Origin: Saprospiraceae bacterium
GTDB taxonomy: Bacteria; Bacteroidota; Bacteroidia; Chitinophagales; Saprospiraceae
Reading direction: 5' to 3'
NCBI GenBank assembly: GCA_019694295.1
Contig: JAIBCG010000024.1
Location: 1-42,627, forward strand
Length of the DNA: 42,627 nt
The notes beneath the pieces were generated by a model, which saw only the letters and a program-made list of their open reading frames with translations, had not been told where the DNA came from and did no database searches. How positions within the stretch are numbered: position 1 is the first letter of the stretch; the number at the start of each line of letters is the position of its first letter. The position numbers and the translations under genes are program-made. This document shows positions 33,880 to 42,627 of the stretch, one piece after another.

Positions 33880-33909
33880 ATTCATTTGAACTTTTAAAAC
33901 TATCTAATT

Positions 33910-34530
33910 GTGAACGGATTGATAGGCAAAAAAGTCGGAATGACGAGTATATATGACGCGTCCGGCAAAAATATAGCATGTACAGTAATTGAAATGGGCC
34001 CCAATGTGGTTACTCAGGTCAAGTCAACTGATAGTGATGGGTATAATGCACTGCAGATTGCTTATGGCGAAGCTAAAGCCAAACGTACAACTAAGGCATT
34101 AACTGGTCACTTTGAAAAAGCAGGTACAACACCTAAAAAGAAACTAATAGAAATCAAAGATCCTAAGATTTCAAAGAATCTTGGTGAAGAGATTAATATT
34201 GAAGAATACTTCAAGGTTGGTGATACAATTAAAGCAGTCGGCACATCTAAAGGTAAAGGCTTCCAAGGTGTTGTCAAAAGACATAATTTCGGTGGTGTTG
34301 GTCAGCAGACACACGGACAGCACAACCGTCTAAGAGCTCCTGGTTCAGTTGGTGCTTCTTCTTATCCTTCTAAAGTATTTAAGGGTATGAGAATGGCCGG
34401 CCGTATGGGAGGTGATCAAGTAAAAATTAAAAACCTGAAAGTTGTAAATATTTTCCCTGAAAAGAACCTGATTGTCATCAAAGGTGCCATACCAGGTCAT
34501 AAGGGTTCATTTGTAATCATTGAAAAATAA
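33910..34530 (+). CDS. rplC: 50S ribosomal protein L3
   Basis: The 206-residue L3 begins with GTG at 33910 ([20 protein letters not shown]). The central loop [20 protein letters not shown] that reaches toward the peptidyl-transferase centre is conserved. No ATG lies at the family start, so the GTG is well supported. rplD follows after 6 bp. Confidence 0.97.
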   Translation: MNGLIGKKVGMTSIYDASGKNIACTVIEMGPNVVTQVKSTDSDGYNALQIAYGEAKAKRTTKALTGHFEKAGTTPKKKLIEIKDPKISKNLGEEINIEEYFKVGDTIKAVGTSKGKGFQGVVKRHNFGGVGQQTHGQHNRLRAPGSVGASSYPSKVFKGMRMAGRMGGDQVKIKNLKVVNIFPEKNLIVIKGAIPGHKGSFVIIEK

Positions 34531-34536
34531 TCGGAC

Positions 34537-35166
34537 ATGAAGTTGGATGTCTTTAATATTAATGGGGTTTCTACAGGACGTACAATCGAGTTGCCTGAAG
34601 AAATTTTTGGAGTAACTCCTAATCAGCAATGCGTTTACCTTGATGTTAAGCAGTATCTTGCAAATCAAAGACAAGGTACGCATAAGGCTAAAGAACGCTC
34701 GGAGCTTTCGGGTTCTACACGTAAGTTGCATAAGCAAAAAGGTACCGGTGGTTCAAGAAAAGGTGATATAAAAAATCCTTTGTTCCATGGTGGCGCAACT
34801 ATCTTTGGCCCAAGACCTCGGGATTATAGCTTCAAACTTAATAAAAAGGTAAAAGCGCTTGCAAGAAAATCTGCATTATCAGCTAAATTTAGCGAAGGTT
34901 CAATTATGATTGTCGAGGACTTTACATTTGATGCTCCAAAGACTAAAGGTTTTTTGAATGTCATTGATAGCTTAAAGGTAAATGGAAAAAGATCTCTTTT
35001 TGTACTACCTGGAGCCGATAAGAATGTTTATTTGTCTGCAAGAAACATACCTAGGACAATGGTAATGCGTGCTGAAGATATCAATACGTACCAGATAGTA
35101 AAATCTGCTTCTGTTATAATATCTGAAAGTTCAATAAATAAAATTAAAGAAACGCTTCAAGGTTAA
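34537..35166 (+). CDS. rplD: 50S ribosomal protein L4
   Basis: The 209-residue L4 has the exit-tunnel extension around KQKGTGGSRKGDIKNPLFHG, where macrolide-resistance changes occur in other species, and PRDYSFKLNKKVKALARKSA. In E. coli L4 autoregulates the S10 operon; the hairpin upstream of rplC is the only nearby candidate target seen. Spacing to rplW is 6 bp. Confidence 0.97.
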   Translation: MKLDVFNINGVSTGRTIELPEEIFGVTPNQQCVYLDVKQYLANQRQGTHKAKERSELSGSTRKLHKQKGTGGSRKGDIKNPLFHGGATIFGPRPRDYSFKLNKKVKALARKSALSAKFSEGSIMIVEDFTFDAPKTKGFLNVIDSLKVNGKRSLFVLPGADKNVYLSARNIPRTMVMRAEDINTYQIVKSASVIISESSINKIKETLQG

Positions 35167-35172
35167 AATATC

Positions 35173-35469
35173 ATGTCAAAGAACATTTTAATAAAACCCC
35201 TTATTACAGAAAAAACTGAGCAACTTACTACCAAAAGATCTCAGTACACTTTTGTGGTTGATAAGAAATCGAATAAAATCGAAATTAAAAATGCTGTCGA
35301 GAAAATGTACAGTGTTAATGTCGAATCTGTGAATACTGCAATAATGCCTACTAAATACAGAACAAGAAACACTAAAGCCGGATTGATAAAAGGTCGCGTC
35401 TCTGGTGTTAAGAAGGCTGTCATTACTCTGGCTGATGGCGAACAGATAGACTATTTTGGTGAAGTTTAA
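35173..35469 (+). CDS. rplW: 50S ribosomal protein L23
   Basis: The 98-residue L23 lies at the tunnel exit and docks trigger factor and SRP. It has ILIKPLITEKTEQLT at the start and YTFVVDKKSNKIEIKNAVEK. TKYRTRNTKAG gives the basic loop. Size and order are standard. Confidence 0.96.
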   Translation: MSKNILIKPLITEKTEQLTTKRSQYTFVVDKKSNKIEIKNAVEKMYSVNVESVNTAIMPTKYRTRNTKAGLIKGRVSGVKKAVITLADGEQIDYFGEV

Positions 35470-35491
35470 TAAATTGTAAATAACTGATAAA

Positions 35492-36328
35492 ATGGCAGTT
35501 AAAAAATTTAAACCCATAACTCCCGGAACACGCTTCCGTATTGGGAATTCTTATGCTGAAGTCACTACGGATACTCCTGAAAAGAGCCTTGTGACAGGTA
35601 TTAACAAATCAGGCGGAAGGAACAGCGCCGGTGCGATGACAGTACGTCAACGTGGTGGTGGACATAAACGTCTTTATCGTATTATTGACTTCAAAAGAGA
35701 TAAGGAAAATATTCCTGCAAGGGTTAAGTCAATCGAGTACGATCCAAACAGATCTGCATTTATCGCATTGTTAGCGTACAACGATGGAGAAAAAAGATAT
35801 ATAATAGCACCTAATACTTTGAAAGTAGGTGATGTAGTTAACTCAGGAAAAGGTGTTGCTCCAAATACTGGTAATGCACTTTACCTGTCTGAAATTCCAC
35901 TCGGTTCATTTATTTACGCTATCGAAATGACGCCTGGCAAAGGTGCATCTATAGCAAGAAGTGCCGGTACCAACGGACAGTTGATGGGTAGAGAAGGTAA
36001 ATATGCAGTAGTCAAAATGCCTTCCGGTGAGGTAAGAAGAATTTTGCTTACTTGTAAGGCCACTATGGGTGCTACTTCCAACAGCGACCACGCATTGACG
36101 GTAATGGGCAAGGCCGGTAAAAACCGACATGCAGGAAGACGACCACGTGTGAGAGGTGTAGCTATGAACCCAGTTGATCACCCAATGGGTGGTGGTGAAG
36201 GTAGAGCTTCGGGAGGTCACCCGCGTTCACGTACTGGTATTATGGCTAAAGGTCAAAAAACCAGAAATACGAAGAAGCCTTCGAGCAAGCTTATTATCTC
36301 AAGAAGAAAAACATCAGGTAGAAAATAA
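35492..36328 (+). CDS. rplB: 50S ribosomal protein L2
   Basis: The 278-residue L2 has [20 protein letters not shown] near the start and the conserved C-terminal [17 protein letters not shown] stretch needed for subunit association and peptidyl transfer. The second histidine of the E. coli HPHGGGEGR is Met here, which I regard as a lineage variant. The basic tail ends RRKTSGRK. Confidence 0.98.
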   Translation: MAVKKFKPITPGTRFRIGNSYAEVTTDTPEKSLVTGINKSGGRNSAGAMTVRQRGGGHKRLYRIIDFKRDKENIPARVKSIEYDPNRSAFIALLAYNDGEKRYIIAPNTLKVGDVVNSGKGVAPNTGNALYLSEIPLGSFIYAIEMTPGKGASIARSAGTNGQLMGREGKYAVVKMPSGEVRRILLTCKATMGATSNSDHALTVMGKAGKNRHAGRRPRVRGVAMNPVDHPMGGGEGRASGGHPRSRTGIMAKGQKTRNTKKPSSKLIISRRKTSGRK

Positions 36329-36343
36329 TTAAAATTAAACTAA

Positions 36344-36610
36344 ATGGCACGATCACTGAAAAAAGGCCCTTACGTTTTCCACAAATTGCTTGATAAAGTA
36401 AAAGCAGCAAAAGAAAACAACAAAAAAGCTGTAATCAAAACCTGGTCAAGATCATCTATGATTATACCGGTTATGGTTGGTGAAACCATCGCAGTACACA
36501 ATGGCAAAACATTTGTACCGGTTTATGTTACAGAAAATATGGTTGGACACAAGCTTGGCGAATTTTCCCCAACTCGTTTGTTCAGAGGCCATGGTGGTAA
36601 GAAAAAATAA
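36344..36610 (+). CDS. rpsS: 30S ribosomal protein S19
   Basis: The 88-residue S19 is complete with [39 protein letters not shown] and [20 protein letters not shown]. It pairs with S13 in the 30S head near the A-site tRNA. 15 bp separate it from rplB. Confidence 0.97.
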   Translation: MARSLKKGPYVFHKLLDKVKAAKENNKKAVIKTWSRSSMIIPVMVGETIAVHNGKTFVPVYVTENMVGHKLGEFSPTRLFRGHGGKKK

Positions 36611-36639
36611 AAGCTTTAATTGCTATAATAATAAGTATA

Positions 36640-37029
36640 ATGAAAGCAGTAGCAAAATTGAAAAATTGTCCGATGTCGCCACGAAAAATGCGACTTGTAG
36701 TTGACAATATTCGCGGAAAAAAGGTAGAAGATGCGTTGAACATCTTAAAATTTACAAACAAGGAAGCATCAGCATGGCTAACCAAAGTATTGGTGTCAGC
36801 AGTAGCTAACTGGGAAGTAAAAAACGGCGGAAGCGTTAGTGCTGATGACTACGCTCTAATCGTAAAAACTGCCTTTGTTGACGGAGGTACAATGCTGAAA
36901 AGATTTCAGCCTGCACCTCAAGGACGCGCTCACAGAATTCGTAAACGAACCAACCACATAACCATTGAAGTGGAGAATAGAATCCCGACTCCAATGGACA
37001 GTGAGATGGCAGCTGAAAGTGCAGAATAA
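36640..37029 (+). CDS. rplV: 50S ribosomal protein L22
   Basis: The 129-residue L22 contains KNCPMSPRKMRLVVDNIRGK at the start and the tunnel beta-hairpin around MLKRFQPAPQGRAHRIRKRT, where deletions give macrolide resistance elsewhere; the hairpin is intact here. It ends in a short acidic tail (MAAESAE). Confidence 0.97.
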   Translation: MKAVAKLKNCPMSPRKMRLVVDNIRGKKVEDALNILKFTNKEASAWLTKVLVSAVANWEVKNGGSVSADDYALIVKTAFVDGGTMLKRFQPAPQGRAHRIRKRTNHITIEVENRIPTPMDSEMAAESAE

Positions 37030-37064
37030 TTTATAATTTTTGACTTTAAAAATAGAAACAATAC

Positions 37065-37808
37065 ATGGGTCAGAAGGCAAATCCAATAGGTAACAGGTTA
37101 GGTATCATCCGAGGATGGGAGTCAAACTGGTACGGTGGTAGAAATTTCGCTGATAACGTGGTGGAAGATGAAAAAATCAGAATTTACCTCAATGCTCGTA
37201 TTCCAAAAGGCGGAATAGCACATATTATCATCGAACGTACTCTTAAAAGAATAACTGTTACAATTCATACATCAAGACCGGGCATCGTAATCGGGAAAGG
37301 TGGCAATGAAGTAGATCGTATTAAGGAAGAGCTTAAAAAGCTTACCAAGAAAGATGTGCAGATTAATATTGTCGAAATCAGAAAACCTGAACTTGACGCA
37401 ACAATAGTAGGCGATACCATCGCAAAACAGCTTGAGTCTCGTATCAATTACAGACGAGCAATTAAGATGGCCATCCAGTCAACTATCCGTGCCGGAGCAG
37501 AAGGTATTAAGGTGAGAATTTCCGGAAGGTTGAATGGAGCTGAAATGGCAAGGTCAGAAGAATATAAAGAAGGACGTACACCATTACATACTTTCAGAGC
37601 TGACATCGATTATGCTATAAGTGAAGCTTTAACTGTTTATGGTAAAATTGGTATCAAAACCTGGATCTGCAAGGGCGAAGTTTTAGGAAAGCGTGACTTG
37701 TCGTTCACTACCTATGAAGAGAAAAAGGATACCAAGGATCAAAGAAAAAGACCGGGTGGTGAAGGTAGAGAAAGAGGTGGACAACAAAGACCACCAAAAA
37801 GAAAGTAG
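37065..37808 (+). CDS. rpsC: 30S ribosomal protein S3
   Basis: The 247-residue S3 has a KH domain with the GKGG loop ([19 protein letters not shown]) and the C-terminal domain [21 protein letters not shown] Lys/Arg/Gly-rich tail (about 225-247) extends beyond the core fold. It is followed by an unusually long 90-bp gap containing a possible promoter. Confidence 0.97.
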   Translation: MGQKANPIGNRLGIIRGWESNWYGGRNFADNVVEDEKIRIYLNARIPKGGIAHIIIERTLKRITVTIHTSRPGIVIGKGGNEVDRIKEELKKLTKKDVQINIVEIRKPELDATIVGDTIAKQLESRINYRRAIKMAIQSTIRAGAEGIKVRISGRLNGAEMARSEEYKEGRTPLHTFRADIDYAISEALTVYGKIGIKTWICKGEVLGKRDLSFTTYEEKKDTKDQRKRPGGEGRERGGQQRPPKRK

Positions 37809-37828
37809 AATATTTGAAAAAAAAGACG

Positions 37829-37836
37829 TAATTTTG
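37829..37836 (+). promoter_or_regulatory. Candidate internal promoter upstream of rplP
   Basis: TAATTTTG in the 90-bp rpsC-rplP gap matches TAnnTTTG. The nearest TTTG is only 12 nt upstream, so the -33 box is lacking. It could boost expression of the distal genes. Confidence 0.35.
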
Positions 37837-37898
37837 CGTGGATTTTTCAACTAAGAATGTTAGAAACGTATAATTCATTGATATAAAAGCATTTAGCG

Positions 37899-38315
37899 AT
37901 GTTACAACCAAAAAGAACAAAATACAGAAAGCAGCAAAAAGGTCGTATTGCGGATATTACATATCGTGGCGCAATCGTATCTTTTGGATCTTTTGGTTTA
38001 AAATCTGTTCAGAGTGGCCGTATTACCAGCAGACAAATTGAGTCGGCAAGGATTGCGATGACAAGATATATGAAAAGAGAGGGACAGGTATGGATCCGCA
38101 TTTTCCCTGATAAACCAATAACGTCTAAACCCGCAGAAGTGCGTATGGGTAAGGGAAAAGGAGCACTGGATCATTATGTTGCAAATGTTGAGGCCGGAAG
38201 AATTATGTTTGAGATCGATGGAGTACCGGCTGATGTTGCAGTTGAGGCTCTGAGACTGGCTGCACAAAAATTACCTTTATTAACTAAAACAGTTACCCGA
38301 CCTGATTTGGGCTAA
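37899..38315 (+). CDS. rplP: 50S ribosomal protein L16
   Basis: The 138-residue L16 begins [16 protein letters not shown] and carries [20 protein letters not shown] and the conserved [20 protein letters not shown], including the arginine hydroxylated by YcfD/RoxA in gamma-proteobacteria. It helps position A-site tRNA. rpmC follows after 13 bp. Confidence 0.98.
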   Translation: MLQPKRTKYRKQQKGRIADITYRGAIVSFGSFGLKSVQSGRITSRQIESARIAMTRYMKREGQVWIRIFPDKPITSKPAEVRMGKGKGALDHYVANVEAGRIMFEIDGVPADVAVEALRLAAQKLPLLTKTVTRPDLG

Positions 38316-38328
38316 AATATCAAACATC

Positions 38329-38589
38329 ATGGCAACTAATAAATATCAAGAATTAATAAACTTTTCAGATGCTGACTTGGCTACTGAGCTGCAAGTCACA
38401 GAGAGAGAATATAAAAGAATGCAATTTGATCAGGCTTTGAAAGGATTGGAAAGCCCGATTAAACTTCGTGAAGTCAGACGCGACATTGCTCGCATCAAAA
38501 CAGAAATAAGAAGACGAGAACTTAGTGGTATGAGCGAAGCAGCATTGGCATCAAGAAATAAAATTGTTAACAGAAGAAGAAAATCTTAA
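38329..38589 (+). CDS. rpmC: 50S ribosomal protein L29
   Basis: The 86-residue product is a long L29; the usual size is about 65. The core helical hairpin ([20 protein letters not shown], then [20 protein letters not shown]) is followed by an extra C-terminal basic tail of about 20 residues ([18 protein letters not shown]). The order rplP-rpmC-rpsQ confirms identity. Confidence 0.93.
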   Translation: MATNKYQELINFSDADLATELQVTEREYKRMQFDQALKGLESPIKLREVRRDIARIKTEIRRRELSGMSEAALASRNKIVNRRRKS

Positions 38590-38609
38590 TTAGTAAATTA
38601 CCAGACATC

Positions 38610-38867
38610 ATGGTTGAAAGAAAGATTAGAAAACAGAAAACAGGTGTGGTTTCAAGTAATAAAATGGATAAATCCATTACAGTACTTGTACTCCGAAGAT
38701 TGCGTCACCCTAAGTATGGAAAATTTGTTAAGAAAACTAACAAGTTTATGGCACACGATGAAAACAACGAGTGCTTGATAGGTGATAAAGTTAGAATTAT
38801 GGAAACCAGACCGTTAAGCAAGAATAAGAGATGGCGTTTGGTAGAAGTTATTGAAAAGGTTAAATAA
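38610..38867 (+). CDS. rpsQ: 30S ribosomal protein S17
   Basis: The 85-residue S17 has the OB-fold signature [20 protein letters not shown], a basic loop [20 protein letters not shown] and the closing [20 protein letters not shown]. It is a primary 16S rRNA binder. It closes the S10 part; rplN follows after 20 bp with no break in transcription visible. Confidence 0.97.
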   Translation: MVERKIRKQKTGVVSSNKMDKSITVLVLRRLRHPKYGKFVKKTNKFMAHDENNECLIGDKVRIMETRPLSKNKRWRLVEVIEKVK

Positions 38868-38887
38868 TAAAAGTAATATTTTAAACG

Positions 38888-39253
38888 ATGATACAACAGG
38901 AGTCCAGATTAAAGGTTGCTGATAATAGTGGTGCAAAGGAAGTACTTTGCATCAGGGTTCTTGGCGGCACGAAAAGAAGGTATGCTTCAATCGGAGACAA
39001 AATAGTAGTCTCTATCAAAGAAGCCGTACCAGGTGGTGTAAAAAAAGGGACAGTAAGCAAAGCTGTGATTGTCCGCACCAGAAAGGAAATCCGCCGGGAT
39101 GATGGTTCTTACATCAGATTTGATGATAATGCTGTCGTATTGCTGAATAATTCAGATGAACCACGTGGCTCGCGTATCTTTGGCCCTGTCGCCAGAGAAT
39201 TGCGTGACAGAAACTACATGCGTATTGTTTCACTTGCTCCTGAAGTATTATAA
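38888..39253 (+). CDS. rplN: 50S ribosomal protein L14
   Basis: The 121-residue L14 is standard ([53 protein letters not shown]). It forms an intersubunit bridge with 16S rRNA. It is the first gene of the spc-type segment. Confidence 0.98.
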   Translation: MIQQESRLKVADNSGAKEVLCIRVLGGTKRRYASIGDKIVVSIKEAVPGGVKKGTVSKAVIVRTRKEIRRDDGSYIRFDDNAVVLLNNSDEPRGSRIFGPVARELRDRNYMRIVSLAPEVL

Positions 39254-39271
39254 TTATAGAAAATAAGTATC

Positions 39272-39613
39272 ATGGCTACTAAACAAACTCAAAAAAGGTT
39301 TGCACCTAAGCTCAAGATTAAAAAAGACGATAAGGTGATTGTCTTGTCAGGTGATGACAAGGGAAAACGCGGTAAGGTTCTGAGTGTAGATCCTACTAAA
39401 AACCGCGCAATCGTTGAAGGTGTCAATATTGTTAAGAAACATACCAAACCTGGTAATAACAAGCCGGGTGGTATTAACGAAATTGAAGCACCGGTAAATT
39501 TGTCAAATTTGTCACTAATTGATCCAAAATCAGGTGAGGCAACCCGTGTCGGCAGAAAACTTGTCGATGGTAAAATGGTTAGATATTCTAAAAAATCAGG
39601 CGAAATTATTTAA
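39272..39613 (+). CDS. rplX: 50S ribosomal protein L24
   Basis: The 113-residue L24 has a KOW motif ([20 protein letters not shown]) and the downstream [19 protein letters not shown]. It is an assembly initiator of the 50S subunit. rplE starts 4 bp after its stop. Confidence 0.97.
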   Translation: MATKQTQKRFAPKLKIKKDDKVIVLSGDDKGKRGKVLSVDPTKNRAIVEGVNIVKKHTKPGNNKPGGINEIEAPVNLSNLSLIDPKSGEATRVGRKLVDGKMVRYSKKSGEII

Positions 39614-39617
39614 TACG

Positions 39618-40175
39618 ATGAGTTACGAATCACTTCATAAAAAGAAATATAGAGACGAAATTGTAAGCCAGTTGATGGAACAGTTTCAGTACAAAACTGT
39701 CATGCAAGTACCTAAGCTTGTGAAGGTAACTATCAATCAAGGATTGGGAGGTGCCACATCTGACAAGAAACTGGTAGAGAATGCACTTCAAGAAATTGCT
39801 CTGATTACCGGACAGAAACCTGTTCCGACTAAAGCAAAGAATTCAATCTCTAACTTCAAATTGAGAGAAGGAATGGTAATAGGTGCAAAGGTGACATTGA
39901 GAAACGAACGTATGTGGGAGTTTATTGACCGTTTATTGACCATTGCACTACCACGTATTCGTGACTTTAGAGGTATTAACAATAAATCTTTTGACGGTCG
40001 CGGAAATTACTCCCTTGGTATCACTGAGCAAATCATCTTTCCGGAAATCGACATCGATAAAGTGAATAAAATCACCGGTATGGATATCAACTTCGTGACT
40101 ACAGCTAAAACGGATGCCGAAGCTTTTGCACTGCTTAAGTTACTTGGTTTCCCATTTAAAAATCAAAAGAACTAA
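39618..40175 (+). CDS. rplE: 50S ribosomal protein L5
   Basis: The 185-residue L5 starts at the ATG at 39618 ([20 protein letters not shown]); an upstream frame extension overlaps rplX and has no family match. Conserved segments are [20 protein letters not shown] and [20 protein letters not shown]. It binds 5S rRNA and contacts P-site tRNA. Confidence 0.97.
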   Translation: MSYESLHKKKYRDEIVSQLMEQFQYKTVMQVPKLVKVTINQGLGGATSDKKLVENALQEIALITGQKPVPTKAKNSISNFKLREGMVIGAKVTLRNERMWEFIDRLLTIALPRIRDFRGINNKSFDGRGNYSLGITEQIIFPEIDIDKVNKITGMDINFVTTAKTDAEAFALLKLLGFPFKNQKN

Positions 40176-40182
40176 TCCAAGT

Positions 40183-40452
40183 ATGGCAAAGAAATCAATA
40201 ATAGCAAGAGAAGTTAAAAGAAAGAAGCTCGTAGAAAAGTATGCTGAATTGCGTAAGCAGCTAAAAGAAGCTAATGATTATGATGCATTGGACAAGTTGC
40301 CACGAAATTCTAATCCTATCAGAATGCATAACCGTTGCAGATTGACCGGAAGACCAAAGGGATTTATGCGTGATTTTGGACTCTGTAGAAATATGTTCAG
40401 AAAAATGGCACTCGATGGTAAAATTCCTGGTATCACTAAGAGTACTTGGTAA
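40183..40452 (+). CDS. rpsN: 30S ribosomal protein S14, zinc-independent form
   Basis: The 89-residue S14 starts at the ATG at 40183. It has the long-form sequence [20 protein letters not shown] and [20 protein letters not shown]. Only two scattered cysteines are present, not the CxxC...CxxC pair of the zinc ribbon type, so it should not need zinc. Longer upstream extensions in this frame overlap rplE and are discounted. Confidence 0.96.
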   Translation: MAKKSIIAREVKRKKLVEKYAELRKQLKEANDYDALDKLPRNSNPIRMHNRCRLTGRPKGFMRDFGLCRNMFRKMALDGKIPGITKSTW

Positions 40453-40490
40453 TAAATTTTTAGAATAGAATCTTTGAAAAGAAATATAAA

Positions 40491-40895
40491 ATGGCAGTAA
40501 CAGATCCAATAGCAGATTATCTGACAAGAATCAGAAACGCTCAGATGGCAAACCATAAAATCGTAGAGATACCTTCTTCACGTATGAAGAGAAGTATTAC
40601 TGAGATTTTGTACGAACAGGGTTATATTGAGAAATATAAATTCGACACTACAGATCCTATTCAACCGATTATAAAGATCGCCCTAAAGTATAATCCTGAT
40701 ACTAAATTGCCGGTAATCAGAGAGTTAGGGAGAATCAGCCGACCTGGTTTGCGAAAATTTAGCGGTTCTAAGGATATACCGCGTATTATCAATGGTCTCG
40801 GTCTGTGTATAGTTTCAACATCAAAGGGAGTTATTACAGATAAGGAAGCCAGAAAACTTAATGTCGGTGGCGAGTTAGTTTGTTACGTATATTAA
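40491..40895 (+). CDS. rpsH: 30S ribosomal protein S8
   Basis: The 134-residue S8 has DPIADYLTRIRNAQMANHK at the start and the RNA-binding C-terminal GLCIVSTSKGVITDKEARKL. In E. coli it represses the spc operon by binding near rplE; a matching mRNA site was not identified here. Confidence 0.97.
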   Translation: MAVTDPIADYLTRIRNAQMANHKIVEIPSSRMKRSITEILYEQGYIEKYKFDTTDPIQPIIKIALKYNPDTKLPVIRELGRISRPGLRKFSGSKDIPRIINGLGLCIVSTSKGVITDKEARKLNVGGELVCYVY

Positions 40896-40915
40896 TATTT
40901 TAAAAATAAGATAGG

Positions 40916-41473
40916 ATGTCTCGTATAGGAAAAGCAATAATAAGATTACCAGAGAAAGTTGAGGTTTCATGGACTAAAGGTAATCTGGTAACTGTTAAAG
41001 GCCCAAAAGGTCAGCTTAATCAGCAAATTGACCCTGATCTATCTATTAATCTTGAAGACGGAGTTCTGTCATTAAGCAGACCTACTGACCAGAAGAGACA
41101 CAGATCGGTTCACGGTCTTTACAGAGCACTACTCAATAATATGGTGATTGGTGTTTCTGAAGGTTATGAAAGACAAATGGAACTCAACGGGGTAGGTTAT
41201 AGGGTAACTAATACCAACCAAATGCTTGAATTAGCTTTGGGATACTCTCACCCAATCCATTTTGCGCTCCCGGCTGAAGTTGCTCTAGAAACTTTGACAG
41301 AAAAGGGTTCACCTCCTAAAATTATTCTTAAAAGTATCGATAAACAATTGATCGGTCAGGTGGCAGCTAAAATCAGAGCCATGAGAAAACCTGAACCATA
41401 CAAAGGTAAAGGTATCAAGTTTGTAGGTGAAATCATCAGACGAAAGGCTGGAAAGACTTCTGGTAAAAAATAA
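40916..41473 (+). CDS. rplF: 50S ribosomal protein L6
   Basis: The 185-residue L6 has two repeated domains, with MSRIGKAIIRLPEKVEV at the start, GYERQMELNGVGYRVTNTNQ in the middle and RKPEPYKGKGIKFVGEIIRR near the end. It lies close to the sarcin-ricin loop. Full length. Confidence 0.98.
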   Translation: MSRIGKAIIRLPEKVEVSWTKGNLVTVKGPKGQLNQQIDPDLSINLEDGVLSLSRPTDQKRHRSVHGLYRALLNNMVIGVSEGYERQMELNGVGYRVTNTNQMLELALGYSHPIHFALPAEVALETLTEKGSPPKIILKSIDKQLIGQVAAKIRAMRKPEPYKGKGIKFVGEIIRRKAGKTSGKK

Positions 41474-41495
41474 TAAATTTTCAATAGCTTAAGCA

Positions 41496-41846
41496 ATGAA
41501 AAGAACTAAAGAAGAAAAAAGAAGAAGAATTCATTACAGAATTCGAAAAAAAATAAGCGGTACTGCCGAAACACCAAGGCTATCTGTTTATAAGAGTAAT
41601 ACTGCAATCTATTGTCAGCTTATCGATGATGTTAATGGTCATACTTTGGCTGCAGCTTCTTCAAAGGAGGCAAATGCTAGTAGTGGCACTAAGAGTGAGC
41701 AGGCAAAAGCAGTAGGAGCTCTCATTGCAGAAAAGGCTAAATCTGCGAATATACTTAGTGTAGCATTTGACAGAGGTGGTTATTTGTATCATGGTCGCAT
41801 CAAAGCTTTGGCTGATGGTGCACGTGAAGGTGGTTTACAATTTTAA
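41496..41846 (+). CDS. rplR: 50S ribosomal protein L18
   Basis: The 116-residue L18 has the Arg/Lys-rich N-terminus ([20 protein letters not shown]), [19 protein letters not shown] and the family ending [20 protein letters not shown]. It binds 5S rRNA with L5. Confidence 0.97.
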   Translation: MKRTKEEKRRRIHYRIRKKISGTAETPRLSVYKSNTAIYCQLIDDVNGHTLAAASSKEANASSGTKSEQAKAVGALIAEKAKSANILSVAFDRGGYLYHGRIKALADGAREGGLQF

Positions 41847-41868
41847 TAAGAGAAAAGAGAAATATTAA

Positions 41869-42387
41869 ATGGCAAAGAAAGTAGTTCAAAACGTTAATCC
41901 TGCAGAATCAGAACTAAAGGATAGAATGGTTACTCTCAACCGTGTCGCGAAAGTAACTAAAGGTGGTCGTACTTTTAGTTTTGCGGCAATCGTTGTCGTA
42001 GGTGATGGTAATGGTATTGTGGGTCAAGGCCTTGGAAAAGCAAGAGAAGTAACCGATGCAATTCAAAAGGCAATTGACGACGCAAAGAAAAACCTTGTAA
42101 AAGTACCTGTGTATAAAGGTACTATTCCGCATGAGCAAAATGGTAAGTTTGGCGCTGGTAGAGTTTTGATTAAACCTTCAGCTCATGGTACTGGTGTTAT
42201 TGCTGGTGGAGCAATGCGTGCTGTACTCGAAATGGCTGGCATCAATGACGTTTTGGCCAAATCTCTCGGATCTTCTAATCCACATAATGTTGTAAAGGCT
42301 ACTATTGATGCTTTGTCAAAGTTGAGAAGCCCAATTGATGTTTCAATGCAACGTTCAATTAAACTAACAAAAGTGTTCGAAGGTTAA
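41869..42387 (+). CDS. rpsE: 30S ribosomal protein S5
   Basis: The 172-residue S5 has the dsRNA-binding-like N-terminal domain ([20 protein letters not shown], then [19 protein letters not shown]) and the C-terminal domain around [20 protein letters not shown] and [19 protein letters not shown]. It contributes to decoding accuracy and helicase activity at the mRNA entry. Confidence 0.98.
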   Translation: MAKKVVQNVNPAESELKDRMVTLNRVAKVTKGGRTFSFAAIVVVGDGNGIVGQGLGKAREVTDAIQKAIDDAKKNLVKVPVYKGTIPHEQNGKFGAGRVLIKPSAHGTGVIAGGAMRAVLEMAGINDVLAKSLGSSNPHNVVKATIDALSKLRSPIDVSMQRSIKLTKVFEG

Positions 42388-42421
42388 TCTCTTCGGATGA
42401 TACATTTTAAATAATAGCGTT

Positions 42422-42601
42422 ATGACTAAATTAAAGCTAACTCAGGTTAAAAGTGTGATCGACAGACCAAAAGATCAAAAGTTTACAATGAGATCTTTGG
42501 GCCTAAAAAAAGTTTACCATTCTGTAGAAATTGATGCAACACCATCAAATGTAGGTATGGTAGAAAAAGTAAAGCACTTGTTGAAAGTTGAAAAAGTATA
42601 A
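42422..42601 (+). CDS. rpmD: 50S ribosomal protein L30
   Basis: Read directly from the sequence: a 59-residue frame starting MTKLKLTQVKSVIDRPKDQK and continuing FTMRSLGLKKVYHSVEID to a TAA at 42599-42601. The size and the position after rpsE match L30. The window ends 26 bp after its stop, before the expected rplO. Confidence 0.95.
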   Translation: MTKLKLTQVKSVIDRPKDQKFTMRSLGLKKVYHSVEIDATPSNVGMVEKVKHLLKVEKV

Positions 42602-42627
42602 ATTTTAGAATTGGTTCAAATTAAGTA

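Noticed and set aside
39519..39617. Longer L5 starting inside rplX
   Set aside because: The standard L5 N-terminus begins at 39618, right after the rplX stop; the extension is a frame-read of rplX.

Overview
This 42.6 kb window comes from the chromosome of a Bacteroidota bacterium. Three observations support this. Several promoters carry the phylum's -7 signature TAnnTTTG, two of them with a TTTG element exactly 19 nt upstream. One secreted enzyme ends in a type IX secretion (Por) sorting domain. The str, S10 and spc ribosomal clusters are joined without tuf between fusA and rpsJ. The DNA is AT-rich and coding density is high. I cannot name the genus; a Saprospiria/Chitinophagia-type lineage is only a guess.

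Layout. Bases 1-540 hold the 3' end of an insertion sequence next to a decayed repeat-protein gene. Bases 541-11084 are mostly minus-strand housekeeping and envelope genes: a DUF2461 protein, a T9SS serine hydrolase, a LemA/DUF2207 membrane pair, a rhodanese pair, an APC permease and a vanadium-haloperoxidase-like lipoprotein. Plus-strand genes for an outer-membrane DUF481 protein, a TPMT-like methyltransferase and an RRM RNA-binding protein lie among them. Bases 11157-20223 are plus strand: a double retropepsin-PDZ protease, rplU-rpmA (L27 carries an extra helix-hairpin-helix domain), a small exported protein, TerC, a DEDDh exonuclease, a MbnP/MbnP/MbnH cassette, ssb and a LysE exporter. Bases 20271-28246 are minus strand: a cation diffusion facilitator, an MCE lipid-transport operon (MlaE-MlaF-MlaD type), DUF4783, a YtcJ-type amidohydrolase and a REC-PAS-REC signalling protein. 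A polyprenyl diphosphate synthase and a GNAT acetyltransferase converge and overlap at 29711-29728. From 30408 to the end runs one collinear ribosomal block: rpsL rpsG fusA rpsJ rplC rplD rplW rplB rpsS rplV rpsC rplP rpmC rpsQ rplN rplX rplE rpsN rpsH rplF rplR rpsE rpmD.

How genes work together. The most interesting functional unit is 15905-18632: two periplasmic MbnP-type lipoproteins followed 2 bp later by a di-haem MbnH-type peroxidase, a pairing known from methanobactin operons where MbnH oxidises a tryptophan of MbnP. Here one MbnP-like protein keeps the paired tryptophans and the other has no tryptophan at all. A second point is the rhodanese pair, preceded by a TAnnTTTG element without a -33 box but with a Crp/Fnr-like palindrome centred about 41-45 bp upstream of the inferred start. 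Third, two 160-bp non-coding elements (7361-7517 and 19364-19524) share a core and terminal inverted repeats, and the same terminal repeat ends the truncated insertion sequence at the left edge, so they look like its MITE derivatives.

No tRNA, rRNA, CRISPR array, prophage or defence island was recognised. Most of the window is ordinary core genome.
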